Source of the DNA: Pirellulales bacterium
Lineage (GTDB): Bacteria; Planctomycetota; Planctomycetia; Pirellulales; JAEUIK01
Assembly: GCA_019745975.1 (NCBI GenBank)
Contig: JAIESQ010000013.1
Coordinates: 22,780-86,779, forward strand
DNA length: 64,000 nt
Direction: 5' to 3'
Position numbers and translations under genes: made by a program. The number at the start of each line of letters is the position of its first letter. Position 1 is the stretch's first letter. The notes under the pieces were generated by a model, which saw nothing but the letters and a program-made list of their open reading frames with translations, was not told the origin of the DNA and did no database searches. Below, piece by piece: positions 8,257 through 18,400 of this stretch.

Positions 8257-9918
8257 TCAGGGAAGGATTCTTAGTGCAACGACCGTATTGAGTCGCAGCG
8301 CGGTGCGGCGATGGCGGATCAAGGCATCTCGATATTGTCTGACGACTTCGCTATACTCACGCTGCGCATTGAGGTAGCCGATCGCCCCCTCCTCGCCGGC
8401 CTTGAATAGCTCAAACGTCCTGTCGCGTATTGAACGCGCCCGTGGTAGAACGGTGCGTTCGAGCCGCTGCACTGTCCCAAGCGAGGTTTCAAAGTCTCTA
8501 AACGCACCTCGCACTTCAGTGTCGATTTGTCGTTGTATTCCTGCCAACTCAATCGTTGTCTGTGACGCGTTGATTTCTGCTCGACGGATGTTGCCCTGGT
8601 TCCTGTTGAATAGCGGCACGCTTGCCATCACGCCGAGGCTCCACGAGGTCGCGTCTTGGCCACCCGTGGGCGTGTTGTTCCGGTAACCGAATGGCGTGTA
8701 CAATACGAAAACATCAGGGAACGCCTCCGCGCGCGCGAGGCTTACGTCCGCTTGGGCACGCTGAATTCCTAAGCGATAGGCCATAAGGTCTGGACGGTTC
8801 GCTTGAGCCAATCCGATGAGTTCTTCCAGCGGTGCGATGTTATCGGCTGAAGTGATGATCCGACCTCGCACAGCAAGTTGATCTCCTTCGATCGCAGGAA
8901 TGTTTAGTCGGGCTGCTAGGATCTGGTTGGTCTTTGACAAGGATGCCTTGGCTTCGTCTAAGGCGATCAGTGCGGAGTCTTGCTGAACGGTGAGGCGGTC
9001 AAGTTCAATTCCCGATCGTTCTTGACCTCGAAGCTGTTGCTTGGCGACGGTTTGTGCCTCGTTCAGTCCTGTCAGGCTGGCTTCCAGATACCGAACCGCT
9101 TCCCGTGCTGCAAGCACGTCCACGAACGCCGTATAGAGATTGTCGATCTCAAGCCGGACTGCATCTTGATATTGAGCATCAAGCACGCGTTTGGCTCGCT
9201 GAGCGGAGAGAACCCGTACGCCACGCTTGTGGTTCACATCAAAAGGCTGAATCACTGTGATGCCGTATCCATTCTCGCCAGGCCTTTGCGGTGAGTAACT
9301 GCCGTAGGGCACGTCGTCGGCACTGGCAAAAACTAGTGGGTTCCCTCGCAGCCCGGCCGAAAGGATATCTGCCTGAGCTTTTGGGATCTCCTGGAATTTT
9401 GTCCGCAAATCAAAATTTTCGCGCCTGAGCCGCTCGATCGCCATGTCGAGGGTTAATCCATCAGACGGTCCTTCCTCGTCTTGGCGAGGAATCTCCAAAG
9501 ATCCGTAGAGCGGCAACTCAGAGGCCGAAAGCTTCGGTGGCGGCGCGATGATCGGTTCAGGAGCGCCGAAGGGCTGTCCACCAGCAGGAGCTGACGCTGC
9601 GGAAAGTACGTCACGACGAGCCATCCCCGTGCCGGCGATCCGTTCGCCCAACCTAGGTTCGCCACTTCCCGGGACGATCCCAAAGCGGCTCTGACCGGCG
9701 CCGGGGGTGTTGCCCAAGTGCGATGTTGTCCGTCCGCTCTCCTGCTCGCGCACTCCCTTGGTGATGACGATAATGTCTTCAGCAAGCTGAGCTTGTGCGT
9801 CCGCCCGCCGCTGCGCACCGAAGAGGAGCACTGAGAAGGTTAAGGCGACAAGGAGGGATCGTAAGCGGATCCTTGCCAATAAATACGCGACTTCGGCGCA
9901 TGGAATGATGTCTCGCAT
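8257..9918 (-). CDS. TolC-family outer-membrane efflux protein (CzcC/CusC-like)
   Basis: A 553-residue protein with an N-terminal signal segment (a hydrophobic helix ending near Ala-Asp-Ala-Gln at residue 42), then about 100 low-complexity residues, then the two-repeat long-helix architecture of TolC. The second repeat contains the usual Asn-Arg-Pro-Asp-Leu and Pro-Leu-Phe-Asn-Arg-Asn-Gln-Gly motifs. It forms the outer-membrane tunnel of tripartite metal pumps. It is last in the operon with the APC-type P1B ATPase (98 bp gap) and could also serve the RND pump encoded at 15.4-20.3 kb, which has no outer-membrane gene of its own. An AGGGAGG ribosome site precedes the ATG. The extra N-terminal segment is longer than usual. 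Confidence 0.88.
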   Translation of the reverse strand: MRDIIPCAEVAYLLARIRLRSLLVALTFSVLLFGAQRRADAQAQLAEDIIVITKGVREQESGRTTSHLGNTPGAGQSRFGIVPGSGEPRLGERIAGTGMARRDVLSAASAPAGGQPFGAPEPIIAPPPKLSASELPLYGSLEIPRQDEEGPSDGLTLDMAIERLRRENFDLRTKFQEIPKAQADILSAGLRGNPLVFASADDVPYGSYSPQRPGENGYGITVIQPFDVNHKRGVRVLSAQRAKRVLDAQYQDAVRLEIDNLYTAFVDVLAAREAVRYLEASLTGLNEAQTVAKQQLRGQERSGIELDRLTVQQDSALIALDEAKASLSKTNQILAARLNIPAIEGDQLAVRGRIITSADNIAPLEELIGLAQANRPDLMAYRLGIQRAQADVSLARAEAFPDVFVLYTPFGYRNNTPTGGQDATSWSLGVMASVPLFNRNQGNIRRAEINASQTTIELAGIQRQIDTEVRGAFRDFETSLGTVQRLERTVLPRARSIRDRTFELFKAGEEGAIGYLNAQREYSEVVRQYRDALIRHRRTALRLNTVVALRILP

Positions 9919-10016
9919 GAGAACCTCCCTGTTCGCATGTATTGTTTCTTCTGAGACAACCGCGTACGAGCGGTTAACTCTGACGGACCGTCTTTTCCGA
10001 CGAGTCTATTTCCCTT

Positions 10017-12155
10017 TCAACTGCGCAACATGCGCAGCCCACTTGCGATCACAATGAACTCGCTGAGCTCGTGTCCCACGACGGCGACGGGCAACGAGAA
10101 GACCCCGGCGACTGCCCCCACAACCAATACCCCGATAACAACCATGGAAAGTGCGAGGTTCTGGTTGACAACGGACTGGGTGCGTCGAGCCAGTCGTAGC
10201 GCGTAAACGAGCTTCTCCAAATCGTCGGCCATCAAGGCGACATCCGCCGTCTCTAGTGCTACGTCCGTCCCGGCCGTCCCCATCGCGATGCCGACCGTCG
10301 CCTCGGCAAGGGCTGGCGCGTCGTTTACTCCATCCCCAACCATGGCGACGTGCCCGTACTTTTGGGCGAGCTCTCGCACCTTCACTACCTTGTCCTCTGG
10401 CTTCAGATCCGCGTAGACCTGGTCGATGCCGAGCTCGCGGGCGATAGTCTGAGCCGTGCGTAGGTTGTCCCCGGTCAACATGGCCACGGTCTGCACGCCA
10501 ACTGTGTGCAATGCATCAATGGCCTTCCGTGCATTGGGACGGACATTGTCACGGAGAGCGAGCACGCCCCAAACACGTTCATCATCACCGAGAAGCACAG
10601 CCGTTTTGCCTTCGTCCTGTAGCCGGTCAATCTCGTCACGGATACGGTCCAAGTTGACGCGGAGTTGCTTCTCAAAGAAATCTGGCTTCCCGATAAAGAT
10701 ACTCCGATCCTGGAAGCGGCCGGATGCGCCCGCACCAGTCATCGCCCGAAACTCGGTGATATCAACCGGTGCAACGGACTTCGTTTGAGCGTGGCGAAGA
10801 ATGGCGCGGGCTAGCGGGTGCTCGCTGTACCGCTCGACGCCTGCTGCCAGAGCTAGTAGTTGTTCCGGCGATTCGACGTCAGCGCGTCCATCGGCGCAAG
10901 CCAGTATGTCTGTCACCTCCGGTTCACCACGCGTCAGCGTGCCGGTCTTGTCTAGAGCAACGGTCTTAATCTTCGCCAACTCTTCCAGGTACATCCCCCC
11001 TTTGATGAGCACGCCTTGGCGCGCCCCCGTCCCTAGAGCTGCCACCAGAGTGATTGGGACTGAAATAACCAATGCGCAGGGCGCTGCCGCTACGATAAAC
11101 ACGGTGGCACGTGTGAGAGACGTTACCCAGTCGGTGCCAAAAACGAGCGGGAGTACGACGGCCAACAAAATACCAATAAGCAGAACGCCGGGGCTGTAGC
11201 GCGTGCCAAAGCGCTCAATGAACCTCTGGCTCTTCCCTTTGCGCTCCTGCGCTTCCTCAACCATTTCGATGATCCGAGAGACCGTGTTCTCCGCAAAGGT
11301 CTTCGTTGCCTTGACCTCTAAGACGCCTTCACCGTTAATTGTCCCGGCAAAGACGGTATCGCCGGGCTGCTTCTCGACCGGCACGCTCTCGCCGGTGATC
11401 GGCGCTTGGTTCACCCCAGAACTACCGACTAACACGAGGCCGTCGGTCGCCACGGACTGTCCGGGACGGACAATGAACACATCGCCAAGCACGATTTCCT
11501 CGACCGGGATCTCCAATTCGAGTCCCTCTCGCTTCACGAGCGCGTGCTTCGGCGTAAGATCCATGAGAGCCTTAATTGCCGAGCGGGTCTTTTCCTCGGT
11601 ATACCCCTCAGCCGCCTCGGAAATGGAGTACAGGAAGGCCAACATCGCACCTTCGGCTGCCTGGCCCATCGAGGCCGAGACAATTGCAGCCGTACTCATC
11701 AAGAATTCGATACCGACCCGACGTTCGAATATCAGTTCTTCGATGGCCTCTCGTCCGAAGAAGTAGCCGCCGAGGAGGATTGCCGCAATATAGGTGGCTG
11801 TCGAAACCGATTCGGATGCGCCGGCCAGGCCAAACAGCCATCCAAGTAGAAGCAAAAGCCCTGACGCTGCAGACGCGATTACCTTGGGATTGCGCCAGGG
11901 TCTGGGTCGGGCCGCCATCCCAATTCCCTTTTGCGGTGGGAAACCAAGCGAATCGAGCTTTTCATTAAGCCTTTCAACCGAAGTCGTCGCCGGGTCATAA
12001 GTCAGGAACACTTTGGCGGAATTAGGCAGAACCTTCACTTCGCCTAGACCGGTGACGCCGGACAAGGCGCGCTTCAGCGCCGCGACATCGTGGTCGCAAT
12101 CCAAGTTTCCGACTCGCACCTCGTACGTTTGAAGGACACTGTCACTTGTCACCAT
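10017..12155 (-). CDS. P1B metal ATPase with Ala-Pro-Cys membrane motif
   Basis: A 712-residue P-type metal ATPase. Residues 8-72 form a heavy-metal-associated domain in which the usual Cys-x-x-Cys is Cys20-Asp-His22-Asp. The membrane site is Ala358-Pro-Cys360 instead of Cys-Pro-Cys, Asp402 in DKTGT is the phosphorylation site, and the last helix carries Gly-His-Glu-Leu-Ser-Glu-Phe, close to the HEG motif of P1B-4 pumps. Both metal sites therefore lack one canonical thiol but gain His/Asp, which suggests a harder divalent ion than Cu+ (inference). It starts 2 bp after the ligase stop, and a GGAGGGGG ribosome site lies inside the ligase end, so the two are translationally linked. Confidence 0.88.
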   Translation of the reverse strand: MVTSDSVLQTYEVRVGNLDCDHDVAALKRALSGVTGLGEVKVLPNSAKVFLTYDPATTSVERLNEKLDSLGFPPQKGIGMAARPRPWRNPKVIASAASGLLLLLGWLFGLAGASESVSTATYIAAILLGGYFFGREAIEELIFERRVGIEFLMSTAAIVSASMGQAAEGAMLAFLYSISEAAEGYTEEKTRSAIKALMDLTPKHALVKREGLELEIPVEEIVLGDVFIVRPGQSVATDGLVLVGSSGVNQAPITGESVPVEKQPGDTVFAGTINGEGVLEVKATKTFAENTVSRIIEMVEEAQERKGKSQRFIERFGTRYSPGVLLIGILLAVVLPLVFGTDWVTSLTRATVFIVAAAPCALVISVPITLVAALGTGARQGVLIKGGMYLEELAKIKTVALDKTGTLTRGEPEVTDILACADGRADVESPEQLLALAAGVERYSEHPLARAILRHAQTKSVAPVDITEFRAMTGAGASGRFQDRSIFIGKPDFFEKQLRVNLDRIRDEIDRLQDEGKTAVLLGDDERVWGVLALRDNVRPNARKAIDALHTVGVQTVAMLTGDNLRTAQTIARELGIDQVYADLKPEDKVVKVRELAQKYGHVAMVGDGVNDAPALAEATVGIAMGTAGTDVALETADVALMADDLEKLVYALRLARRTQSVVNQNLALSMVVIGVLVVGAVAGVFSLPVAVVGHELSEFIVIASGLRMLRS

Positions 12156-12157
12156 AG

Positions 12158-13534
12158 CTAAGCCCCCTCCATGGGGATGACTTGCCGATGATCTCCGAAC
12201 CCGGAACGTCGGTCGACAATCTTGAAGGCTTTGATCTGCGATCCCAACGATACGCCAATTTGAATATCGAGCAAGATATTTCCGTTAGAGATGTTGGTTG
12301 AAAACTCCGGGTACGCGACAAACAGCGCCCCGCGCACGGCGTCCTCGTTTACGTCCTTTCCCTCGACGCGCAGGACCACACGATCTGCGGCTTCCACTCT
12401 GTCCAATTCGATTGTGATTCGTCCGGTTGCGCCTGTGACTCGCTCAACTGCGGCGGCGACCACATTGGCGTACAAGTTCATGTCGCCTGCCACAAACATG
12501 TCGTCCGTGCGACCCGTGAGTTGAATTGCCTGGAAGGGCAGTCCACAAGGGCACAGTGACCAGCGACCGCGATCGCCGGACCGATATCGCAACAGGGGCA
12601 TCGCCTCCCGCAGCAACGTGGTGAAGACCAACTCGCCCTCGTCAGTAGATTGTCCTGTGTCAGGATCGATAATCTCCGTGACGAGGTGCATGTCGTTCAA
12701 GTTGAATGCTGTGCACTCCGGCAAGGCGAGGGTCTGTCCTCCGCCGATCTCCGTAGAGCCGTAGCTGTCCAACACCTCAGTATTCCAGTACTCTTGGAAC
12801 AGCGATCGGCGATCGGGCGTTACCGTTTCGCCTCCGAGAAGTACGCGCTCCAGCCGAGGCCGGTATCCCTCTCGCTCCGCTTGTCGGGTAATTGCGGCAA
12901 GGTAGGAGCAGGAGGAGATGACCACGTTCGGCGAGAATCGCCTCATCCAGGCAACGGCCTCCACTGGGTCGTCCGCTCCGACCGGCAATGGCAGGCCGCC
13001 AGCCCGCTCCACGACGCGCTGCGCGGTCGCCGAGCCGATCCAAAAACCGTGACTCATCGGTAGCGCGAGAAGCGCGACCAGCCGACCGGGCTGCCCGAAG
13101 CGGAGCGCGAACGCAGCAAAGTTCGTCATTGCGTTCAGCTCCCGCGACGTAAAATAAACTCGTTTCGGTTCACCGGTCGTACCGGATGTCGTGAAAACGG
13201 CTGACACGTCATCTTCTGGAACGCAGAGAAATTGCTGCCAATTGCGAATATCGGCCGCGGTAGTGAACGGCAGGTGACGCAGGTCGGCTATCGTGCGAAT
13301 ATCACGCGGATGAAGGCCAGTCTGTGAGAAGTGGGAACGATAGTAGGGGGATCGTTGATACGCATACGAGATCGTTCGCCGCATCCTGCGGTTCTGAACG
13401 GCTCGCAACACCTTGGGTGCCATGCCATTTCTGCGGAACCGCTGTGCAAAATAAGCGATCTGTCGGACCCGTTGCGGACGGTGGGTGTACAGCTCGAAGG
13501 CGCGCGTCGTCAAATCAACGGCAATAGCTAGCAT
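12158..13534 (-). CDS. Phenylacetate-CoA-ligase-like adenylate-forming enzyme
   Basis: A 458-residue member of the PaaK branch of ANL enzymes. It has the ATP loop Thr-Thr-Ser-Gly-Thr-Thr-Gly-Glu-Pro, the Tyr-Gly-Ser-Thr-Glu motif, and Arg-Tyr-Arg-Ser-Gly-Asp followed by a short Cys-Pro-Cys-Gly loop and Gly-Arg-Thr-Asp-Asp. These enzymes activate a carboxylate as its adenylate and often pass it to CoA; the substrate here is unknown. The start at 13534 was chosen because the longer frame overlaps the ferredoxin gene, and AGGAAG lies upstream. It sits between a ferredoxin and a metal ATPase with very short gaps, an unexpected partner for metal export. Confidence 0.82.
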   Translation of the reverse strand: MLAIAVDLTTRAFELYTHRPQRVRQIAYFAQRFRRNGMAPKVLRAVQNRRMRRTISYAYQRSPYYRSHFSQTGLHPRDIRTIADLRHLPFTTAADIRNWQQFLCVPEDDVSAVFTTSGTTGEPKRVYFTSRELNAMTNFAAFALRFGQPGRLVALLALPMSHGFWIGSATAQRVVERAGGLPLPVGADDPVEAVAWMRRFSPNVVISSCSYLAAITRQAEREGYRPRLERVLLGGETVTPDRRSLFQEYWNTEVLDSYGSTEIGGGQTLALPECTAFNLNDMHLVTEIIDPDTGQSTDEGELVFTTLLREAMPLLRYRSGDRGRWSLCPCGLPFQAIQLTGRTDDMFVAGDMNLYANVVAAAVERVTGATGRITIELDRVEAADRVVLRVEGKDVNEDAVRGALFVAYPEFSTNISNGNILLDIQIGVSLGSQIKAFKIVDRRSGFGDHRQVIPMEGA

Positions 13535-13571
13535 CGGGCCACCCACTTCCTGAAGTCCTGATAACGGCTCC

Positions 13572-13868
13572 TCATTTCCGGCGGTTGCACAGCGGGCCCT
13601 CCAAGGGTGGCCTTTGCTCGGTAATGCTGGGGCACTTTGGTGCCATCTCGGCATTGAGGGCAATGAAGTCCTTCCATTCTTCCGGCACGTCATCCTCCTG
13701 ATAGATTGCCTCTACCGGACATTCGGGCACGCACGCTTCGCAATCGATGCACTCGTCTGGCTGGATATACAACAGTTGCTCGCCTTCGTAGAAGCATTCC
13801 ACCGGACAAACGACGACACAGTTCGTGTACTTGCAGTCAAAACACGGCTGACAGACAACGTGGGTCAT
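13572..13868 (-). CDS. fdxA: Seven-iron (3Fe-4S/4Fe-4S) ferredoxin, FdxA type
   Basis: A 98-residue ferredoxin. The first cluster region begins with Cys residues in Val-Val-Cys-x-x-Cys-x-x-Cys-Lys-Tyr-Thr-x-Cys and Val-Cys-Pro-Val-Glu-Cys-Phe. The second is the complete Cys-x-x-Cys-x-x-Cys-x-x-x-Cys-Pro set in Asp-Glu-Cys-Ile-Asp-Cys-Glu-Ala-Cys-Val-Pro-Glu-Cys-Pro. The long acidic C-terminal tail is usual for FdxA. It carries low-potential electrons in the cytoplasm. An AAGGAGG ribosome site precedes the ATG. It is the first gene of an apparent operon with the ligase, the P1B ATPase and the TolC-like gene. Confidence 0.92.
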   Translation of the reverse strand: MTHVVCQPCFDCKYTNCVVVCPVECFYEGEQLLYIQPDECIDCEACVPECPVEAIYQEDDVPEEWKDFIALNAEMAPKCPSITEQRPPLEGPLCNRRK

Positions 13869-13944
13869 AGCTTCGACCCTCCTTCATGAGTTCAACTGCT
13901 GATGCAGCACCTGCCGCCAGCATTGCTACCATCTCACACCACGA

Positions 13945-14178
13945 CTAAGTTGCCCGCCGATCCGCCGTGCCATCGATCATGAAGCCGATTCCTGCCAGCG
14001 CCCATATGAGTCCATCGCTGAAGTAGTGCTGTTCGCTGGCACCGAGGAGCGAGCCTCCGTTCCACATCGCCAAGGTAGCGCCGACGATCTCAAGAAGGGC
14101 CATCACGAGGAGCACGCGTCCCAAGATAATTCGAATGTTCCGAGGTCGCCTCGAATTGGAGACAGTCGCCTGATTCAT
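13945..14178 (-). CDS. Small membrane protein, unknown
   Basis: A 77-residue protein with two hydrophobic helices (about residues 16-38 and 52-68) separated by a Gly-rich loop. The ATG at 14178 is preferred over an upstream frame extension because an AAGGA ribosome site precedes it. I recognise no family. It lies 76 bp upstream of the ferredoxin gene and could be the first gene of that operon. Confidence 0.55.
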   Translation of the reverse strand: MNQATVSNSRRPRNIRIILGRVLLVMALLEIVGATLAMWNGGSLLGASEQHYFSDGLIWALAGIGFMIDGTADRRAT

Positions 14179-14281
14179 GGCACGGTCCTTTCGTTCGTTA
14201 TTGTGGTCCTGCCCGCACCGTGCGAGCAAAATGTGCTGTCACCGAGTCGCCCTATCGATCCGCTGACTCATGGTTGCCACA

Positions 14282-14482
14282 CTAGGCCGCTTCGCGCGGT
14301 CTTCGCCCTTGCTTCAGTCCAATTCCAAACTCTTTCGCGAACTTCAGGAGAGTGGCAGCGCAGATCGAATTCGATAGCATCTCGCGCGTTCTACTGGCAC
14401 CGTGCCGTTGAATCAGTTCCGCCAGCCGTTTACGCTCCGCAAACTTGTAAGTCAGAGGGCGCCCGCGTCTTTTTCGTGGCAT
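14282..14482 (-). CDS. Small basic, probably DNA-binding protein
   Basis: A 66-residue, strongly basic protein that begins Met-Pro-Arg-Lys-Arg-Arg-Gly-Arg-Pro, an AT-hook-like start. It is followed by two short helices (Ala-Glu-Leu-Ile-Gln-Arg-His-Gly-Ala-Ser-Arg-Thr and Ala-Thr-Leu-Leu-Lys-Phe-Ala-Lys-Glu) spaced like a helix-turn-helix. It is the last gene on - before the ferredoxin operon, downstream of the secreted HMA protein. A regulatory role for the metal genes is possible but only inferred. Confidence 0.5.
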   Translation of the reverse strand: MPRKRRGRPLTYKFAERKRLAELIQRHGASRTREMLSNSICAATLLKFAKEFGIGLKQGRRPREAA

Positions 14483-14606
14483 ATTCTGTCCGTCCTAATT
14501 CAACCAGGTTTGCGTAATGGCTGCATCCGCGTGCCCTTTGGGACTTCGACTTGGTTTTGTCAGTGCGAAAGTTCGTTGGGCACGATCTTATGCCGCTATC
14601 GGCCGC

Positions 14607-14951
14607 TTAGAACTTCGGCTTTGCCTCGAAGGTCCCATTTGGACCAGCTAACCGGATCGGTTGCTCACCACCATGTTCCACGGTCTCCCAAAGCTCTCGC
14701 GGCGAAAGCGCGCGGCCGCGAACAGGATGGATCACGAACGTTTTTGACTCGACGTCCGCACGCACTTCAGCCACGCCGTCGAGTTTGCGAACTTTGTCCG
14801 CTATTTTCTTGGCGCACACTGGACACATCTTTTTCGTCGTTATTGTTGTCGCGGCGTTTGTCTCTGCCGCCCCAGCGGTCGAGCTAAAGCCAATCGCAAC
14901 AGTCATAACAACGGCGACAAACCATCGTCTCGAAAATTGCTGAGAATACAT
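14607..14951 (-). CDS. Secreted heavy-metal-associated (HMA) domain protein
   Basis: A 114-residue protein with a signal peptide (hydrophobic stretch to Gly-Ala-Ala near residue 28) and one HMA fold. The metal motif is Met-Cys-Pro-Val-Cys near residue 42, followed by the usual Val-Arg-Lys-Leu-Asp-Gly-Val pattern. Such proteins bind Cu+, Zn2+ or Hg2+ through two thiols; a periplasmic copy would act as scavenger or chaperone for the RND pump. An AAAGGAG ribosome site precedes the ATG. It lies 83 bp after the Cys-motif lipoprotein, in the same orientation as the whole pump operon. Confidence 0.8.
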   Translation of the reverse strand: MYSQQFSRRWFVAVVMTVAIGFSSTAGAAETNAATTITTKKMCPVCAKKIADKVRKLDGVAEVRADVESKTFVIHPVRGRALSPRELWETVEHGGEQPIRLAGPNGTFEAKPKF

Positions 14952-15034
14952 TCTTGCACTCCTTTAGAAAGCAGAAGTAGTCCGAAAAAGGCCGCACGGG
15001 CTTTTGAACAATGAGGGACGTTTCGTCCGGACCC

Positions 15035-15391
15035 TCATTCCGTCCGCGCCGGCGGTTTCGTACCGAATTTGGCTTCATACTGAGCGGCGAATTTCGCTTC
15101 GAAGTCTGGGTGGCAAATGAAGCACTGTGACTCCGGCCGGTTGTGTTCTTTGCACCAGTCGCCCTTCTTCTGAAACTCGGCGGCCAGTTTCGTGCTGCAT
15201 TGCGCACAACTCCCTTCCGGGACGCCATGCTCGACGCACCACCATCCGCCGTGCTCTGGGGCCGCGACTTTCGTCGCTGCCGGGGCTCCAGCTTCGCCCT
15301 GTCCTGGCTGCGCCTGGCCGCAGCCGCCGACAAAAACCATCGCGGAGCCTAGCACCATTGCCAAACCAATCCACTTGATGTTTAAAGACAT
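15035..15391 (-). CDS. Lipoprotein with two Trp-Cys-x-Glu-His cysteine motifs
   Basis: A 118-residue lipoprotein. A hydrophobic signal ends in a Val-Gly-Gly-Cys lipobox at residue 24. The mature part holds two copies of one motif, Trp-Cys-Val-Glu-His-Gly-Val-Pro-Glu-Gly-Ser-Cys-Ala-Gln-Cys and Trp-Cys-Lys-Glu-His-Asn-Arg-Pro-Glu-Ser-Gln-Cys-Phe-Ile-Cys. Each offers three Cys and one His as possible metal ligands. The same motif is present in the N-terminal region of the adaptor protein at 18630-20273. The likely role is metal capture at the membrane (inference). It lies 30 bp after the RND gene, with an AAGGAG ribosome site. Confidence 0.72.
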   Translation of the reverse strand: MSLNIKWIGLAMVLGSAMVFVGGCGQAQPGQGEAGAPAATKVAAPEHGGWWCVEHGVPEGSCAQCSTKLAAEFQKKGDWCKEHNRPESQCFICHPDFEAKFAAQYEAKFGTKPPARTE

Positions 15392-15421
15392 TGCTTCTCC
15401 TTTTGTGTTGTTCGCGCGAAC

Positions 15422-18400
15422 CTAAGGTAACCGTACTGAAACAATCTCCGATTCCTCTCGGATGTCGAATGAGTCCTGTGTTTGTTCAATGGCTTCCACG
15501 TCGTCGTGAGAGCGAATTGGAAGATTGAAGATCATGTAAAGGACGCGCAGCACCAGCAGGCTCATGATCATGGCGCTACACACGCCGCCGATCACGACGG
15601 TGGCCAGCGGCCGTTGAACCTCTGCACCCATGCCGGTGCTAAAAGCCATCGGCACGAAGCCGAGGCTTGCAACGAGCGTAGTCATTAAGATCGGCCGAAG
15701 TCGCGTCATGGCTGCTTCTTCCACGGCCTGATCCAATGAGCGCCCCAACCGCCGCAATTGGCGGATTGTTGAGACTAACAGCATGTCGTCCAGCACAGCG
15801 ACCCCTGACAATGCAATGAATCCTACCGCGGCTGAGATTGAAAACGGCATATCCCGAATCCAGAGCGCGACGATGCCCCCAATCCAAGCAAAAGGAACTC
15901 CGGTGAAGACTCTCACGGAGTCGACGACATTGCGATACGTCATGTAGAGCAATGCGAAGATCATGACTAGCGCAATGGGGACCACAAGCATCAGGCGCGA
16001 CTGGGCGCGCGCGAGGTTTTCGAACTGACCGCCCCACTCAACGCGATAGCGGCCCGTGGGCAGTTGCACCTGCTCGGCTACTTTTCGACGCGCCTCAGCC
16101 ACGAAGGTTCCCATATCCCGACCCCGCACGTTGGCCGAAACGGTGATGCGACGCTGGTACCACTCGCGTTTAATCGTGTTTGGTCCTTCCACGGTCTCGA
16201 CCGTGGCCAGCCGCGATAACGGGATATTCTCTCCGGTCGGAGTGGCTACGAGGATCGACTTGATTGCGTCCGAATTCGCTCGGGCCTTCTCGGGGAGACG
16301 AACGACCAGCGGAAATCGCAATTGGCCTTCGTAGACTTCACCAACATGGTTGCTGCCTAGCGATTCAACGAGGGTCAGGATCGTCTTTGCAGGGATTCCG
16401 TAGCGGGCGATTTCATCCTGCTTGATATGGATTTGGAGGACAGGCTGGCCAGTCATTTGCTCCGTGTTCACATCGGCTGCTCCATCGATCGAGCGCAGCA
16501 CGCCTTCGATTTCACTGGCCTTCTTGACCAGCACATCAAAGTCATCCCCATAGAGAATCGCTGCGACTTCTGATCGAACACCCGAGATCATCTCATTCAT
16601 CCGCATCTCGATCGGTTGAGTCATGGCAAGCCTCGGGCCGAGGAGGGCGCGGAGTTCCTCCTGGATCGAGACGGTCAACTCGTCCTGTGTCTCGGCGCGC
16701 TTCCACTCGCCACGTGGCCGCAAAGTGATGAACAAATCAGTCAGCTCGACTCCCATCGGGTCCGTGGCAACCTCGGCCGTGCCTACACGGCTCCACACCT
16801 GGGCGATTTCCGAGGGGAATTTCTCAAGCAGCGTCCGCTCCATCTGCGTGTTGTAGCGGTTGGTCTCCTCCAGGTCCGTGCCCGCTAGGCGGACCACATT
16901 CACCACGATGGCCCCTTCCGACAGCTTGGGCACGAACTCGGAGCCGAGTTGTGGAGCAATCACACCGAAAGCGAACACCAAGGCGCCCACAGCGAAGGCG
17001 ATCACGGCGACCTTGTGCGTCATCGTGAAATGCAGCACTGGCTTATAGAGCCGCTTCAGGATGCGGATCAGCAGAGGGTCGCGTTCCTCTATCTTCTTGG
17101 GCAAAAGGAGGCTTGCTAACACGGGCATCAGCGTCAGCGACAGGACCATCGAGCCGGCCAGGGCGAAGATTACCGTCAATGCCATCGGCCGGAACAACTT
17201 CCCTTCGACCCCTTCAAGCGTGAGGATCGGAAGGTAAACAATCATGATGATCAGCTCGCCGAACATGGTGGGCTTGCGAACCTCGACAGCCGCGTCGCGC
17301 ACCACGTCGATCATGCTTCGTCTGCGGTTGTCCCCATGTGCAATATGACGCACACAGTTCTCGACCATCACGACCGAACTATCGACGACGAGACCGAAGT
17401 CGATTGCCCCGAGGCTCAAGAGACTGGCTGAGATCCCAAACTGCAACATGCCCGAAAAGGCAAACAACATCGAAAGCGGTATTGCAAGCGCCACAATCAA
17501 TCCGGCTCGCAAGTTGCCAAGAAAGACGAATAAGACCGCAACCACCAGAAGTCCGCCTTCCAGCAGGTTCTTCTTGACTGTCTCGATGACGTGGTCAATC
17601 AGTTCAGTCCGGTCATAGACGGTTTGAATCTGCATGCCGCTCGGAAGCGTACTCTTAATCTCTTCGAGCTTGTTCTTGAGCGCCCACGTCACGTCGTGGC
17701 TGTTTTCGCCCATCAACATGAAACCCAGGCCGAGCACAGCTTCCCCACGACCATTGGCTGTGACAGTGCCGCGGCGAATCTCGTGGCCGACCTGTACGTC
17801 GGCCACGTCGCGCACCCGGATCGGCACGCCATCCTTAGCGGTGACTACAATATTCTCTATCTGTTGAGCATTTACCGTGCGGCCGACGCCGTGAACAAGC
17901 TGCAACCGTTTCTCTTCGGTGATCGTGCCGCCGCCGACATTGCGGTTGTTGGCGGCAACCGCCTCGACGACTTCGTCAAAGGTCAACTCGTATTTGATCA
18001 AGCGATCGGGATCAATTCGCACCTGGTACTGCTTCTCGTATCCGCCCCAACTGTTCACCTCCGCGACCCCGCGCACCGAGCGCAACTGTGGCTTTACGAC
18101 CCAATCATGCGTTGTGCGCAGATTGGTCAGCAACTCGATACGTTTCGCCTCTGGCAATGTCGAAACGTCCACGCCCTCGTAGGTGAGCACGTAATGGAAA
18201 ACCTCGCCTAATCCCGTCGACACCGGGCCCATTTGTGGGCGACTGATTCCATCTGGCAGAACGACGGTAGTTAGTCGCTCGTTGATCAACTGCCGGGCAA
18301 AATAGATGTCGATGCCGTCCTCGAATGTCACCACCACTTGCGACAGGCCGAACTTTGAGATCGACCGCAGCATTTCCAGACCCGGCAGGCCGCTGATCGC

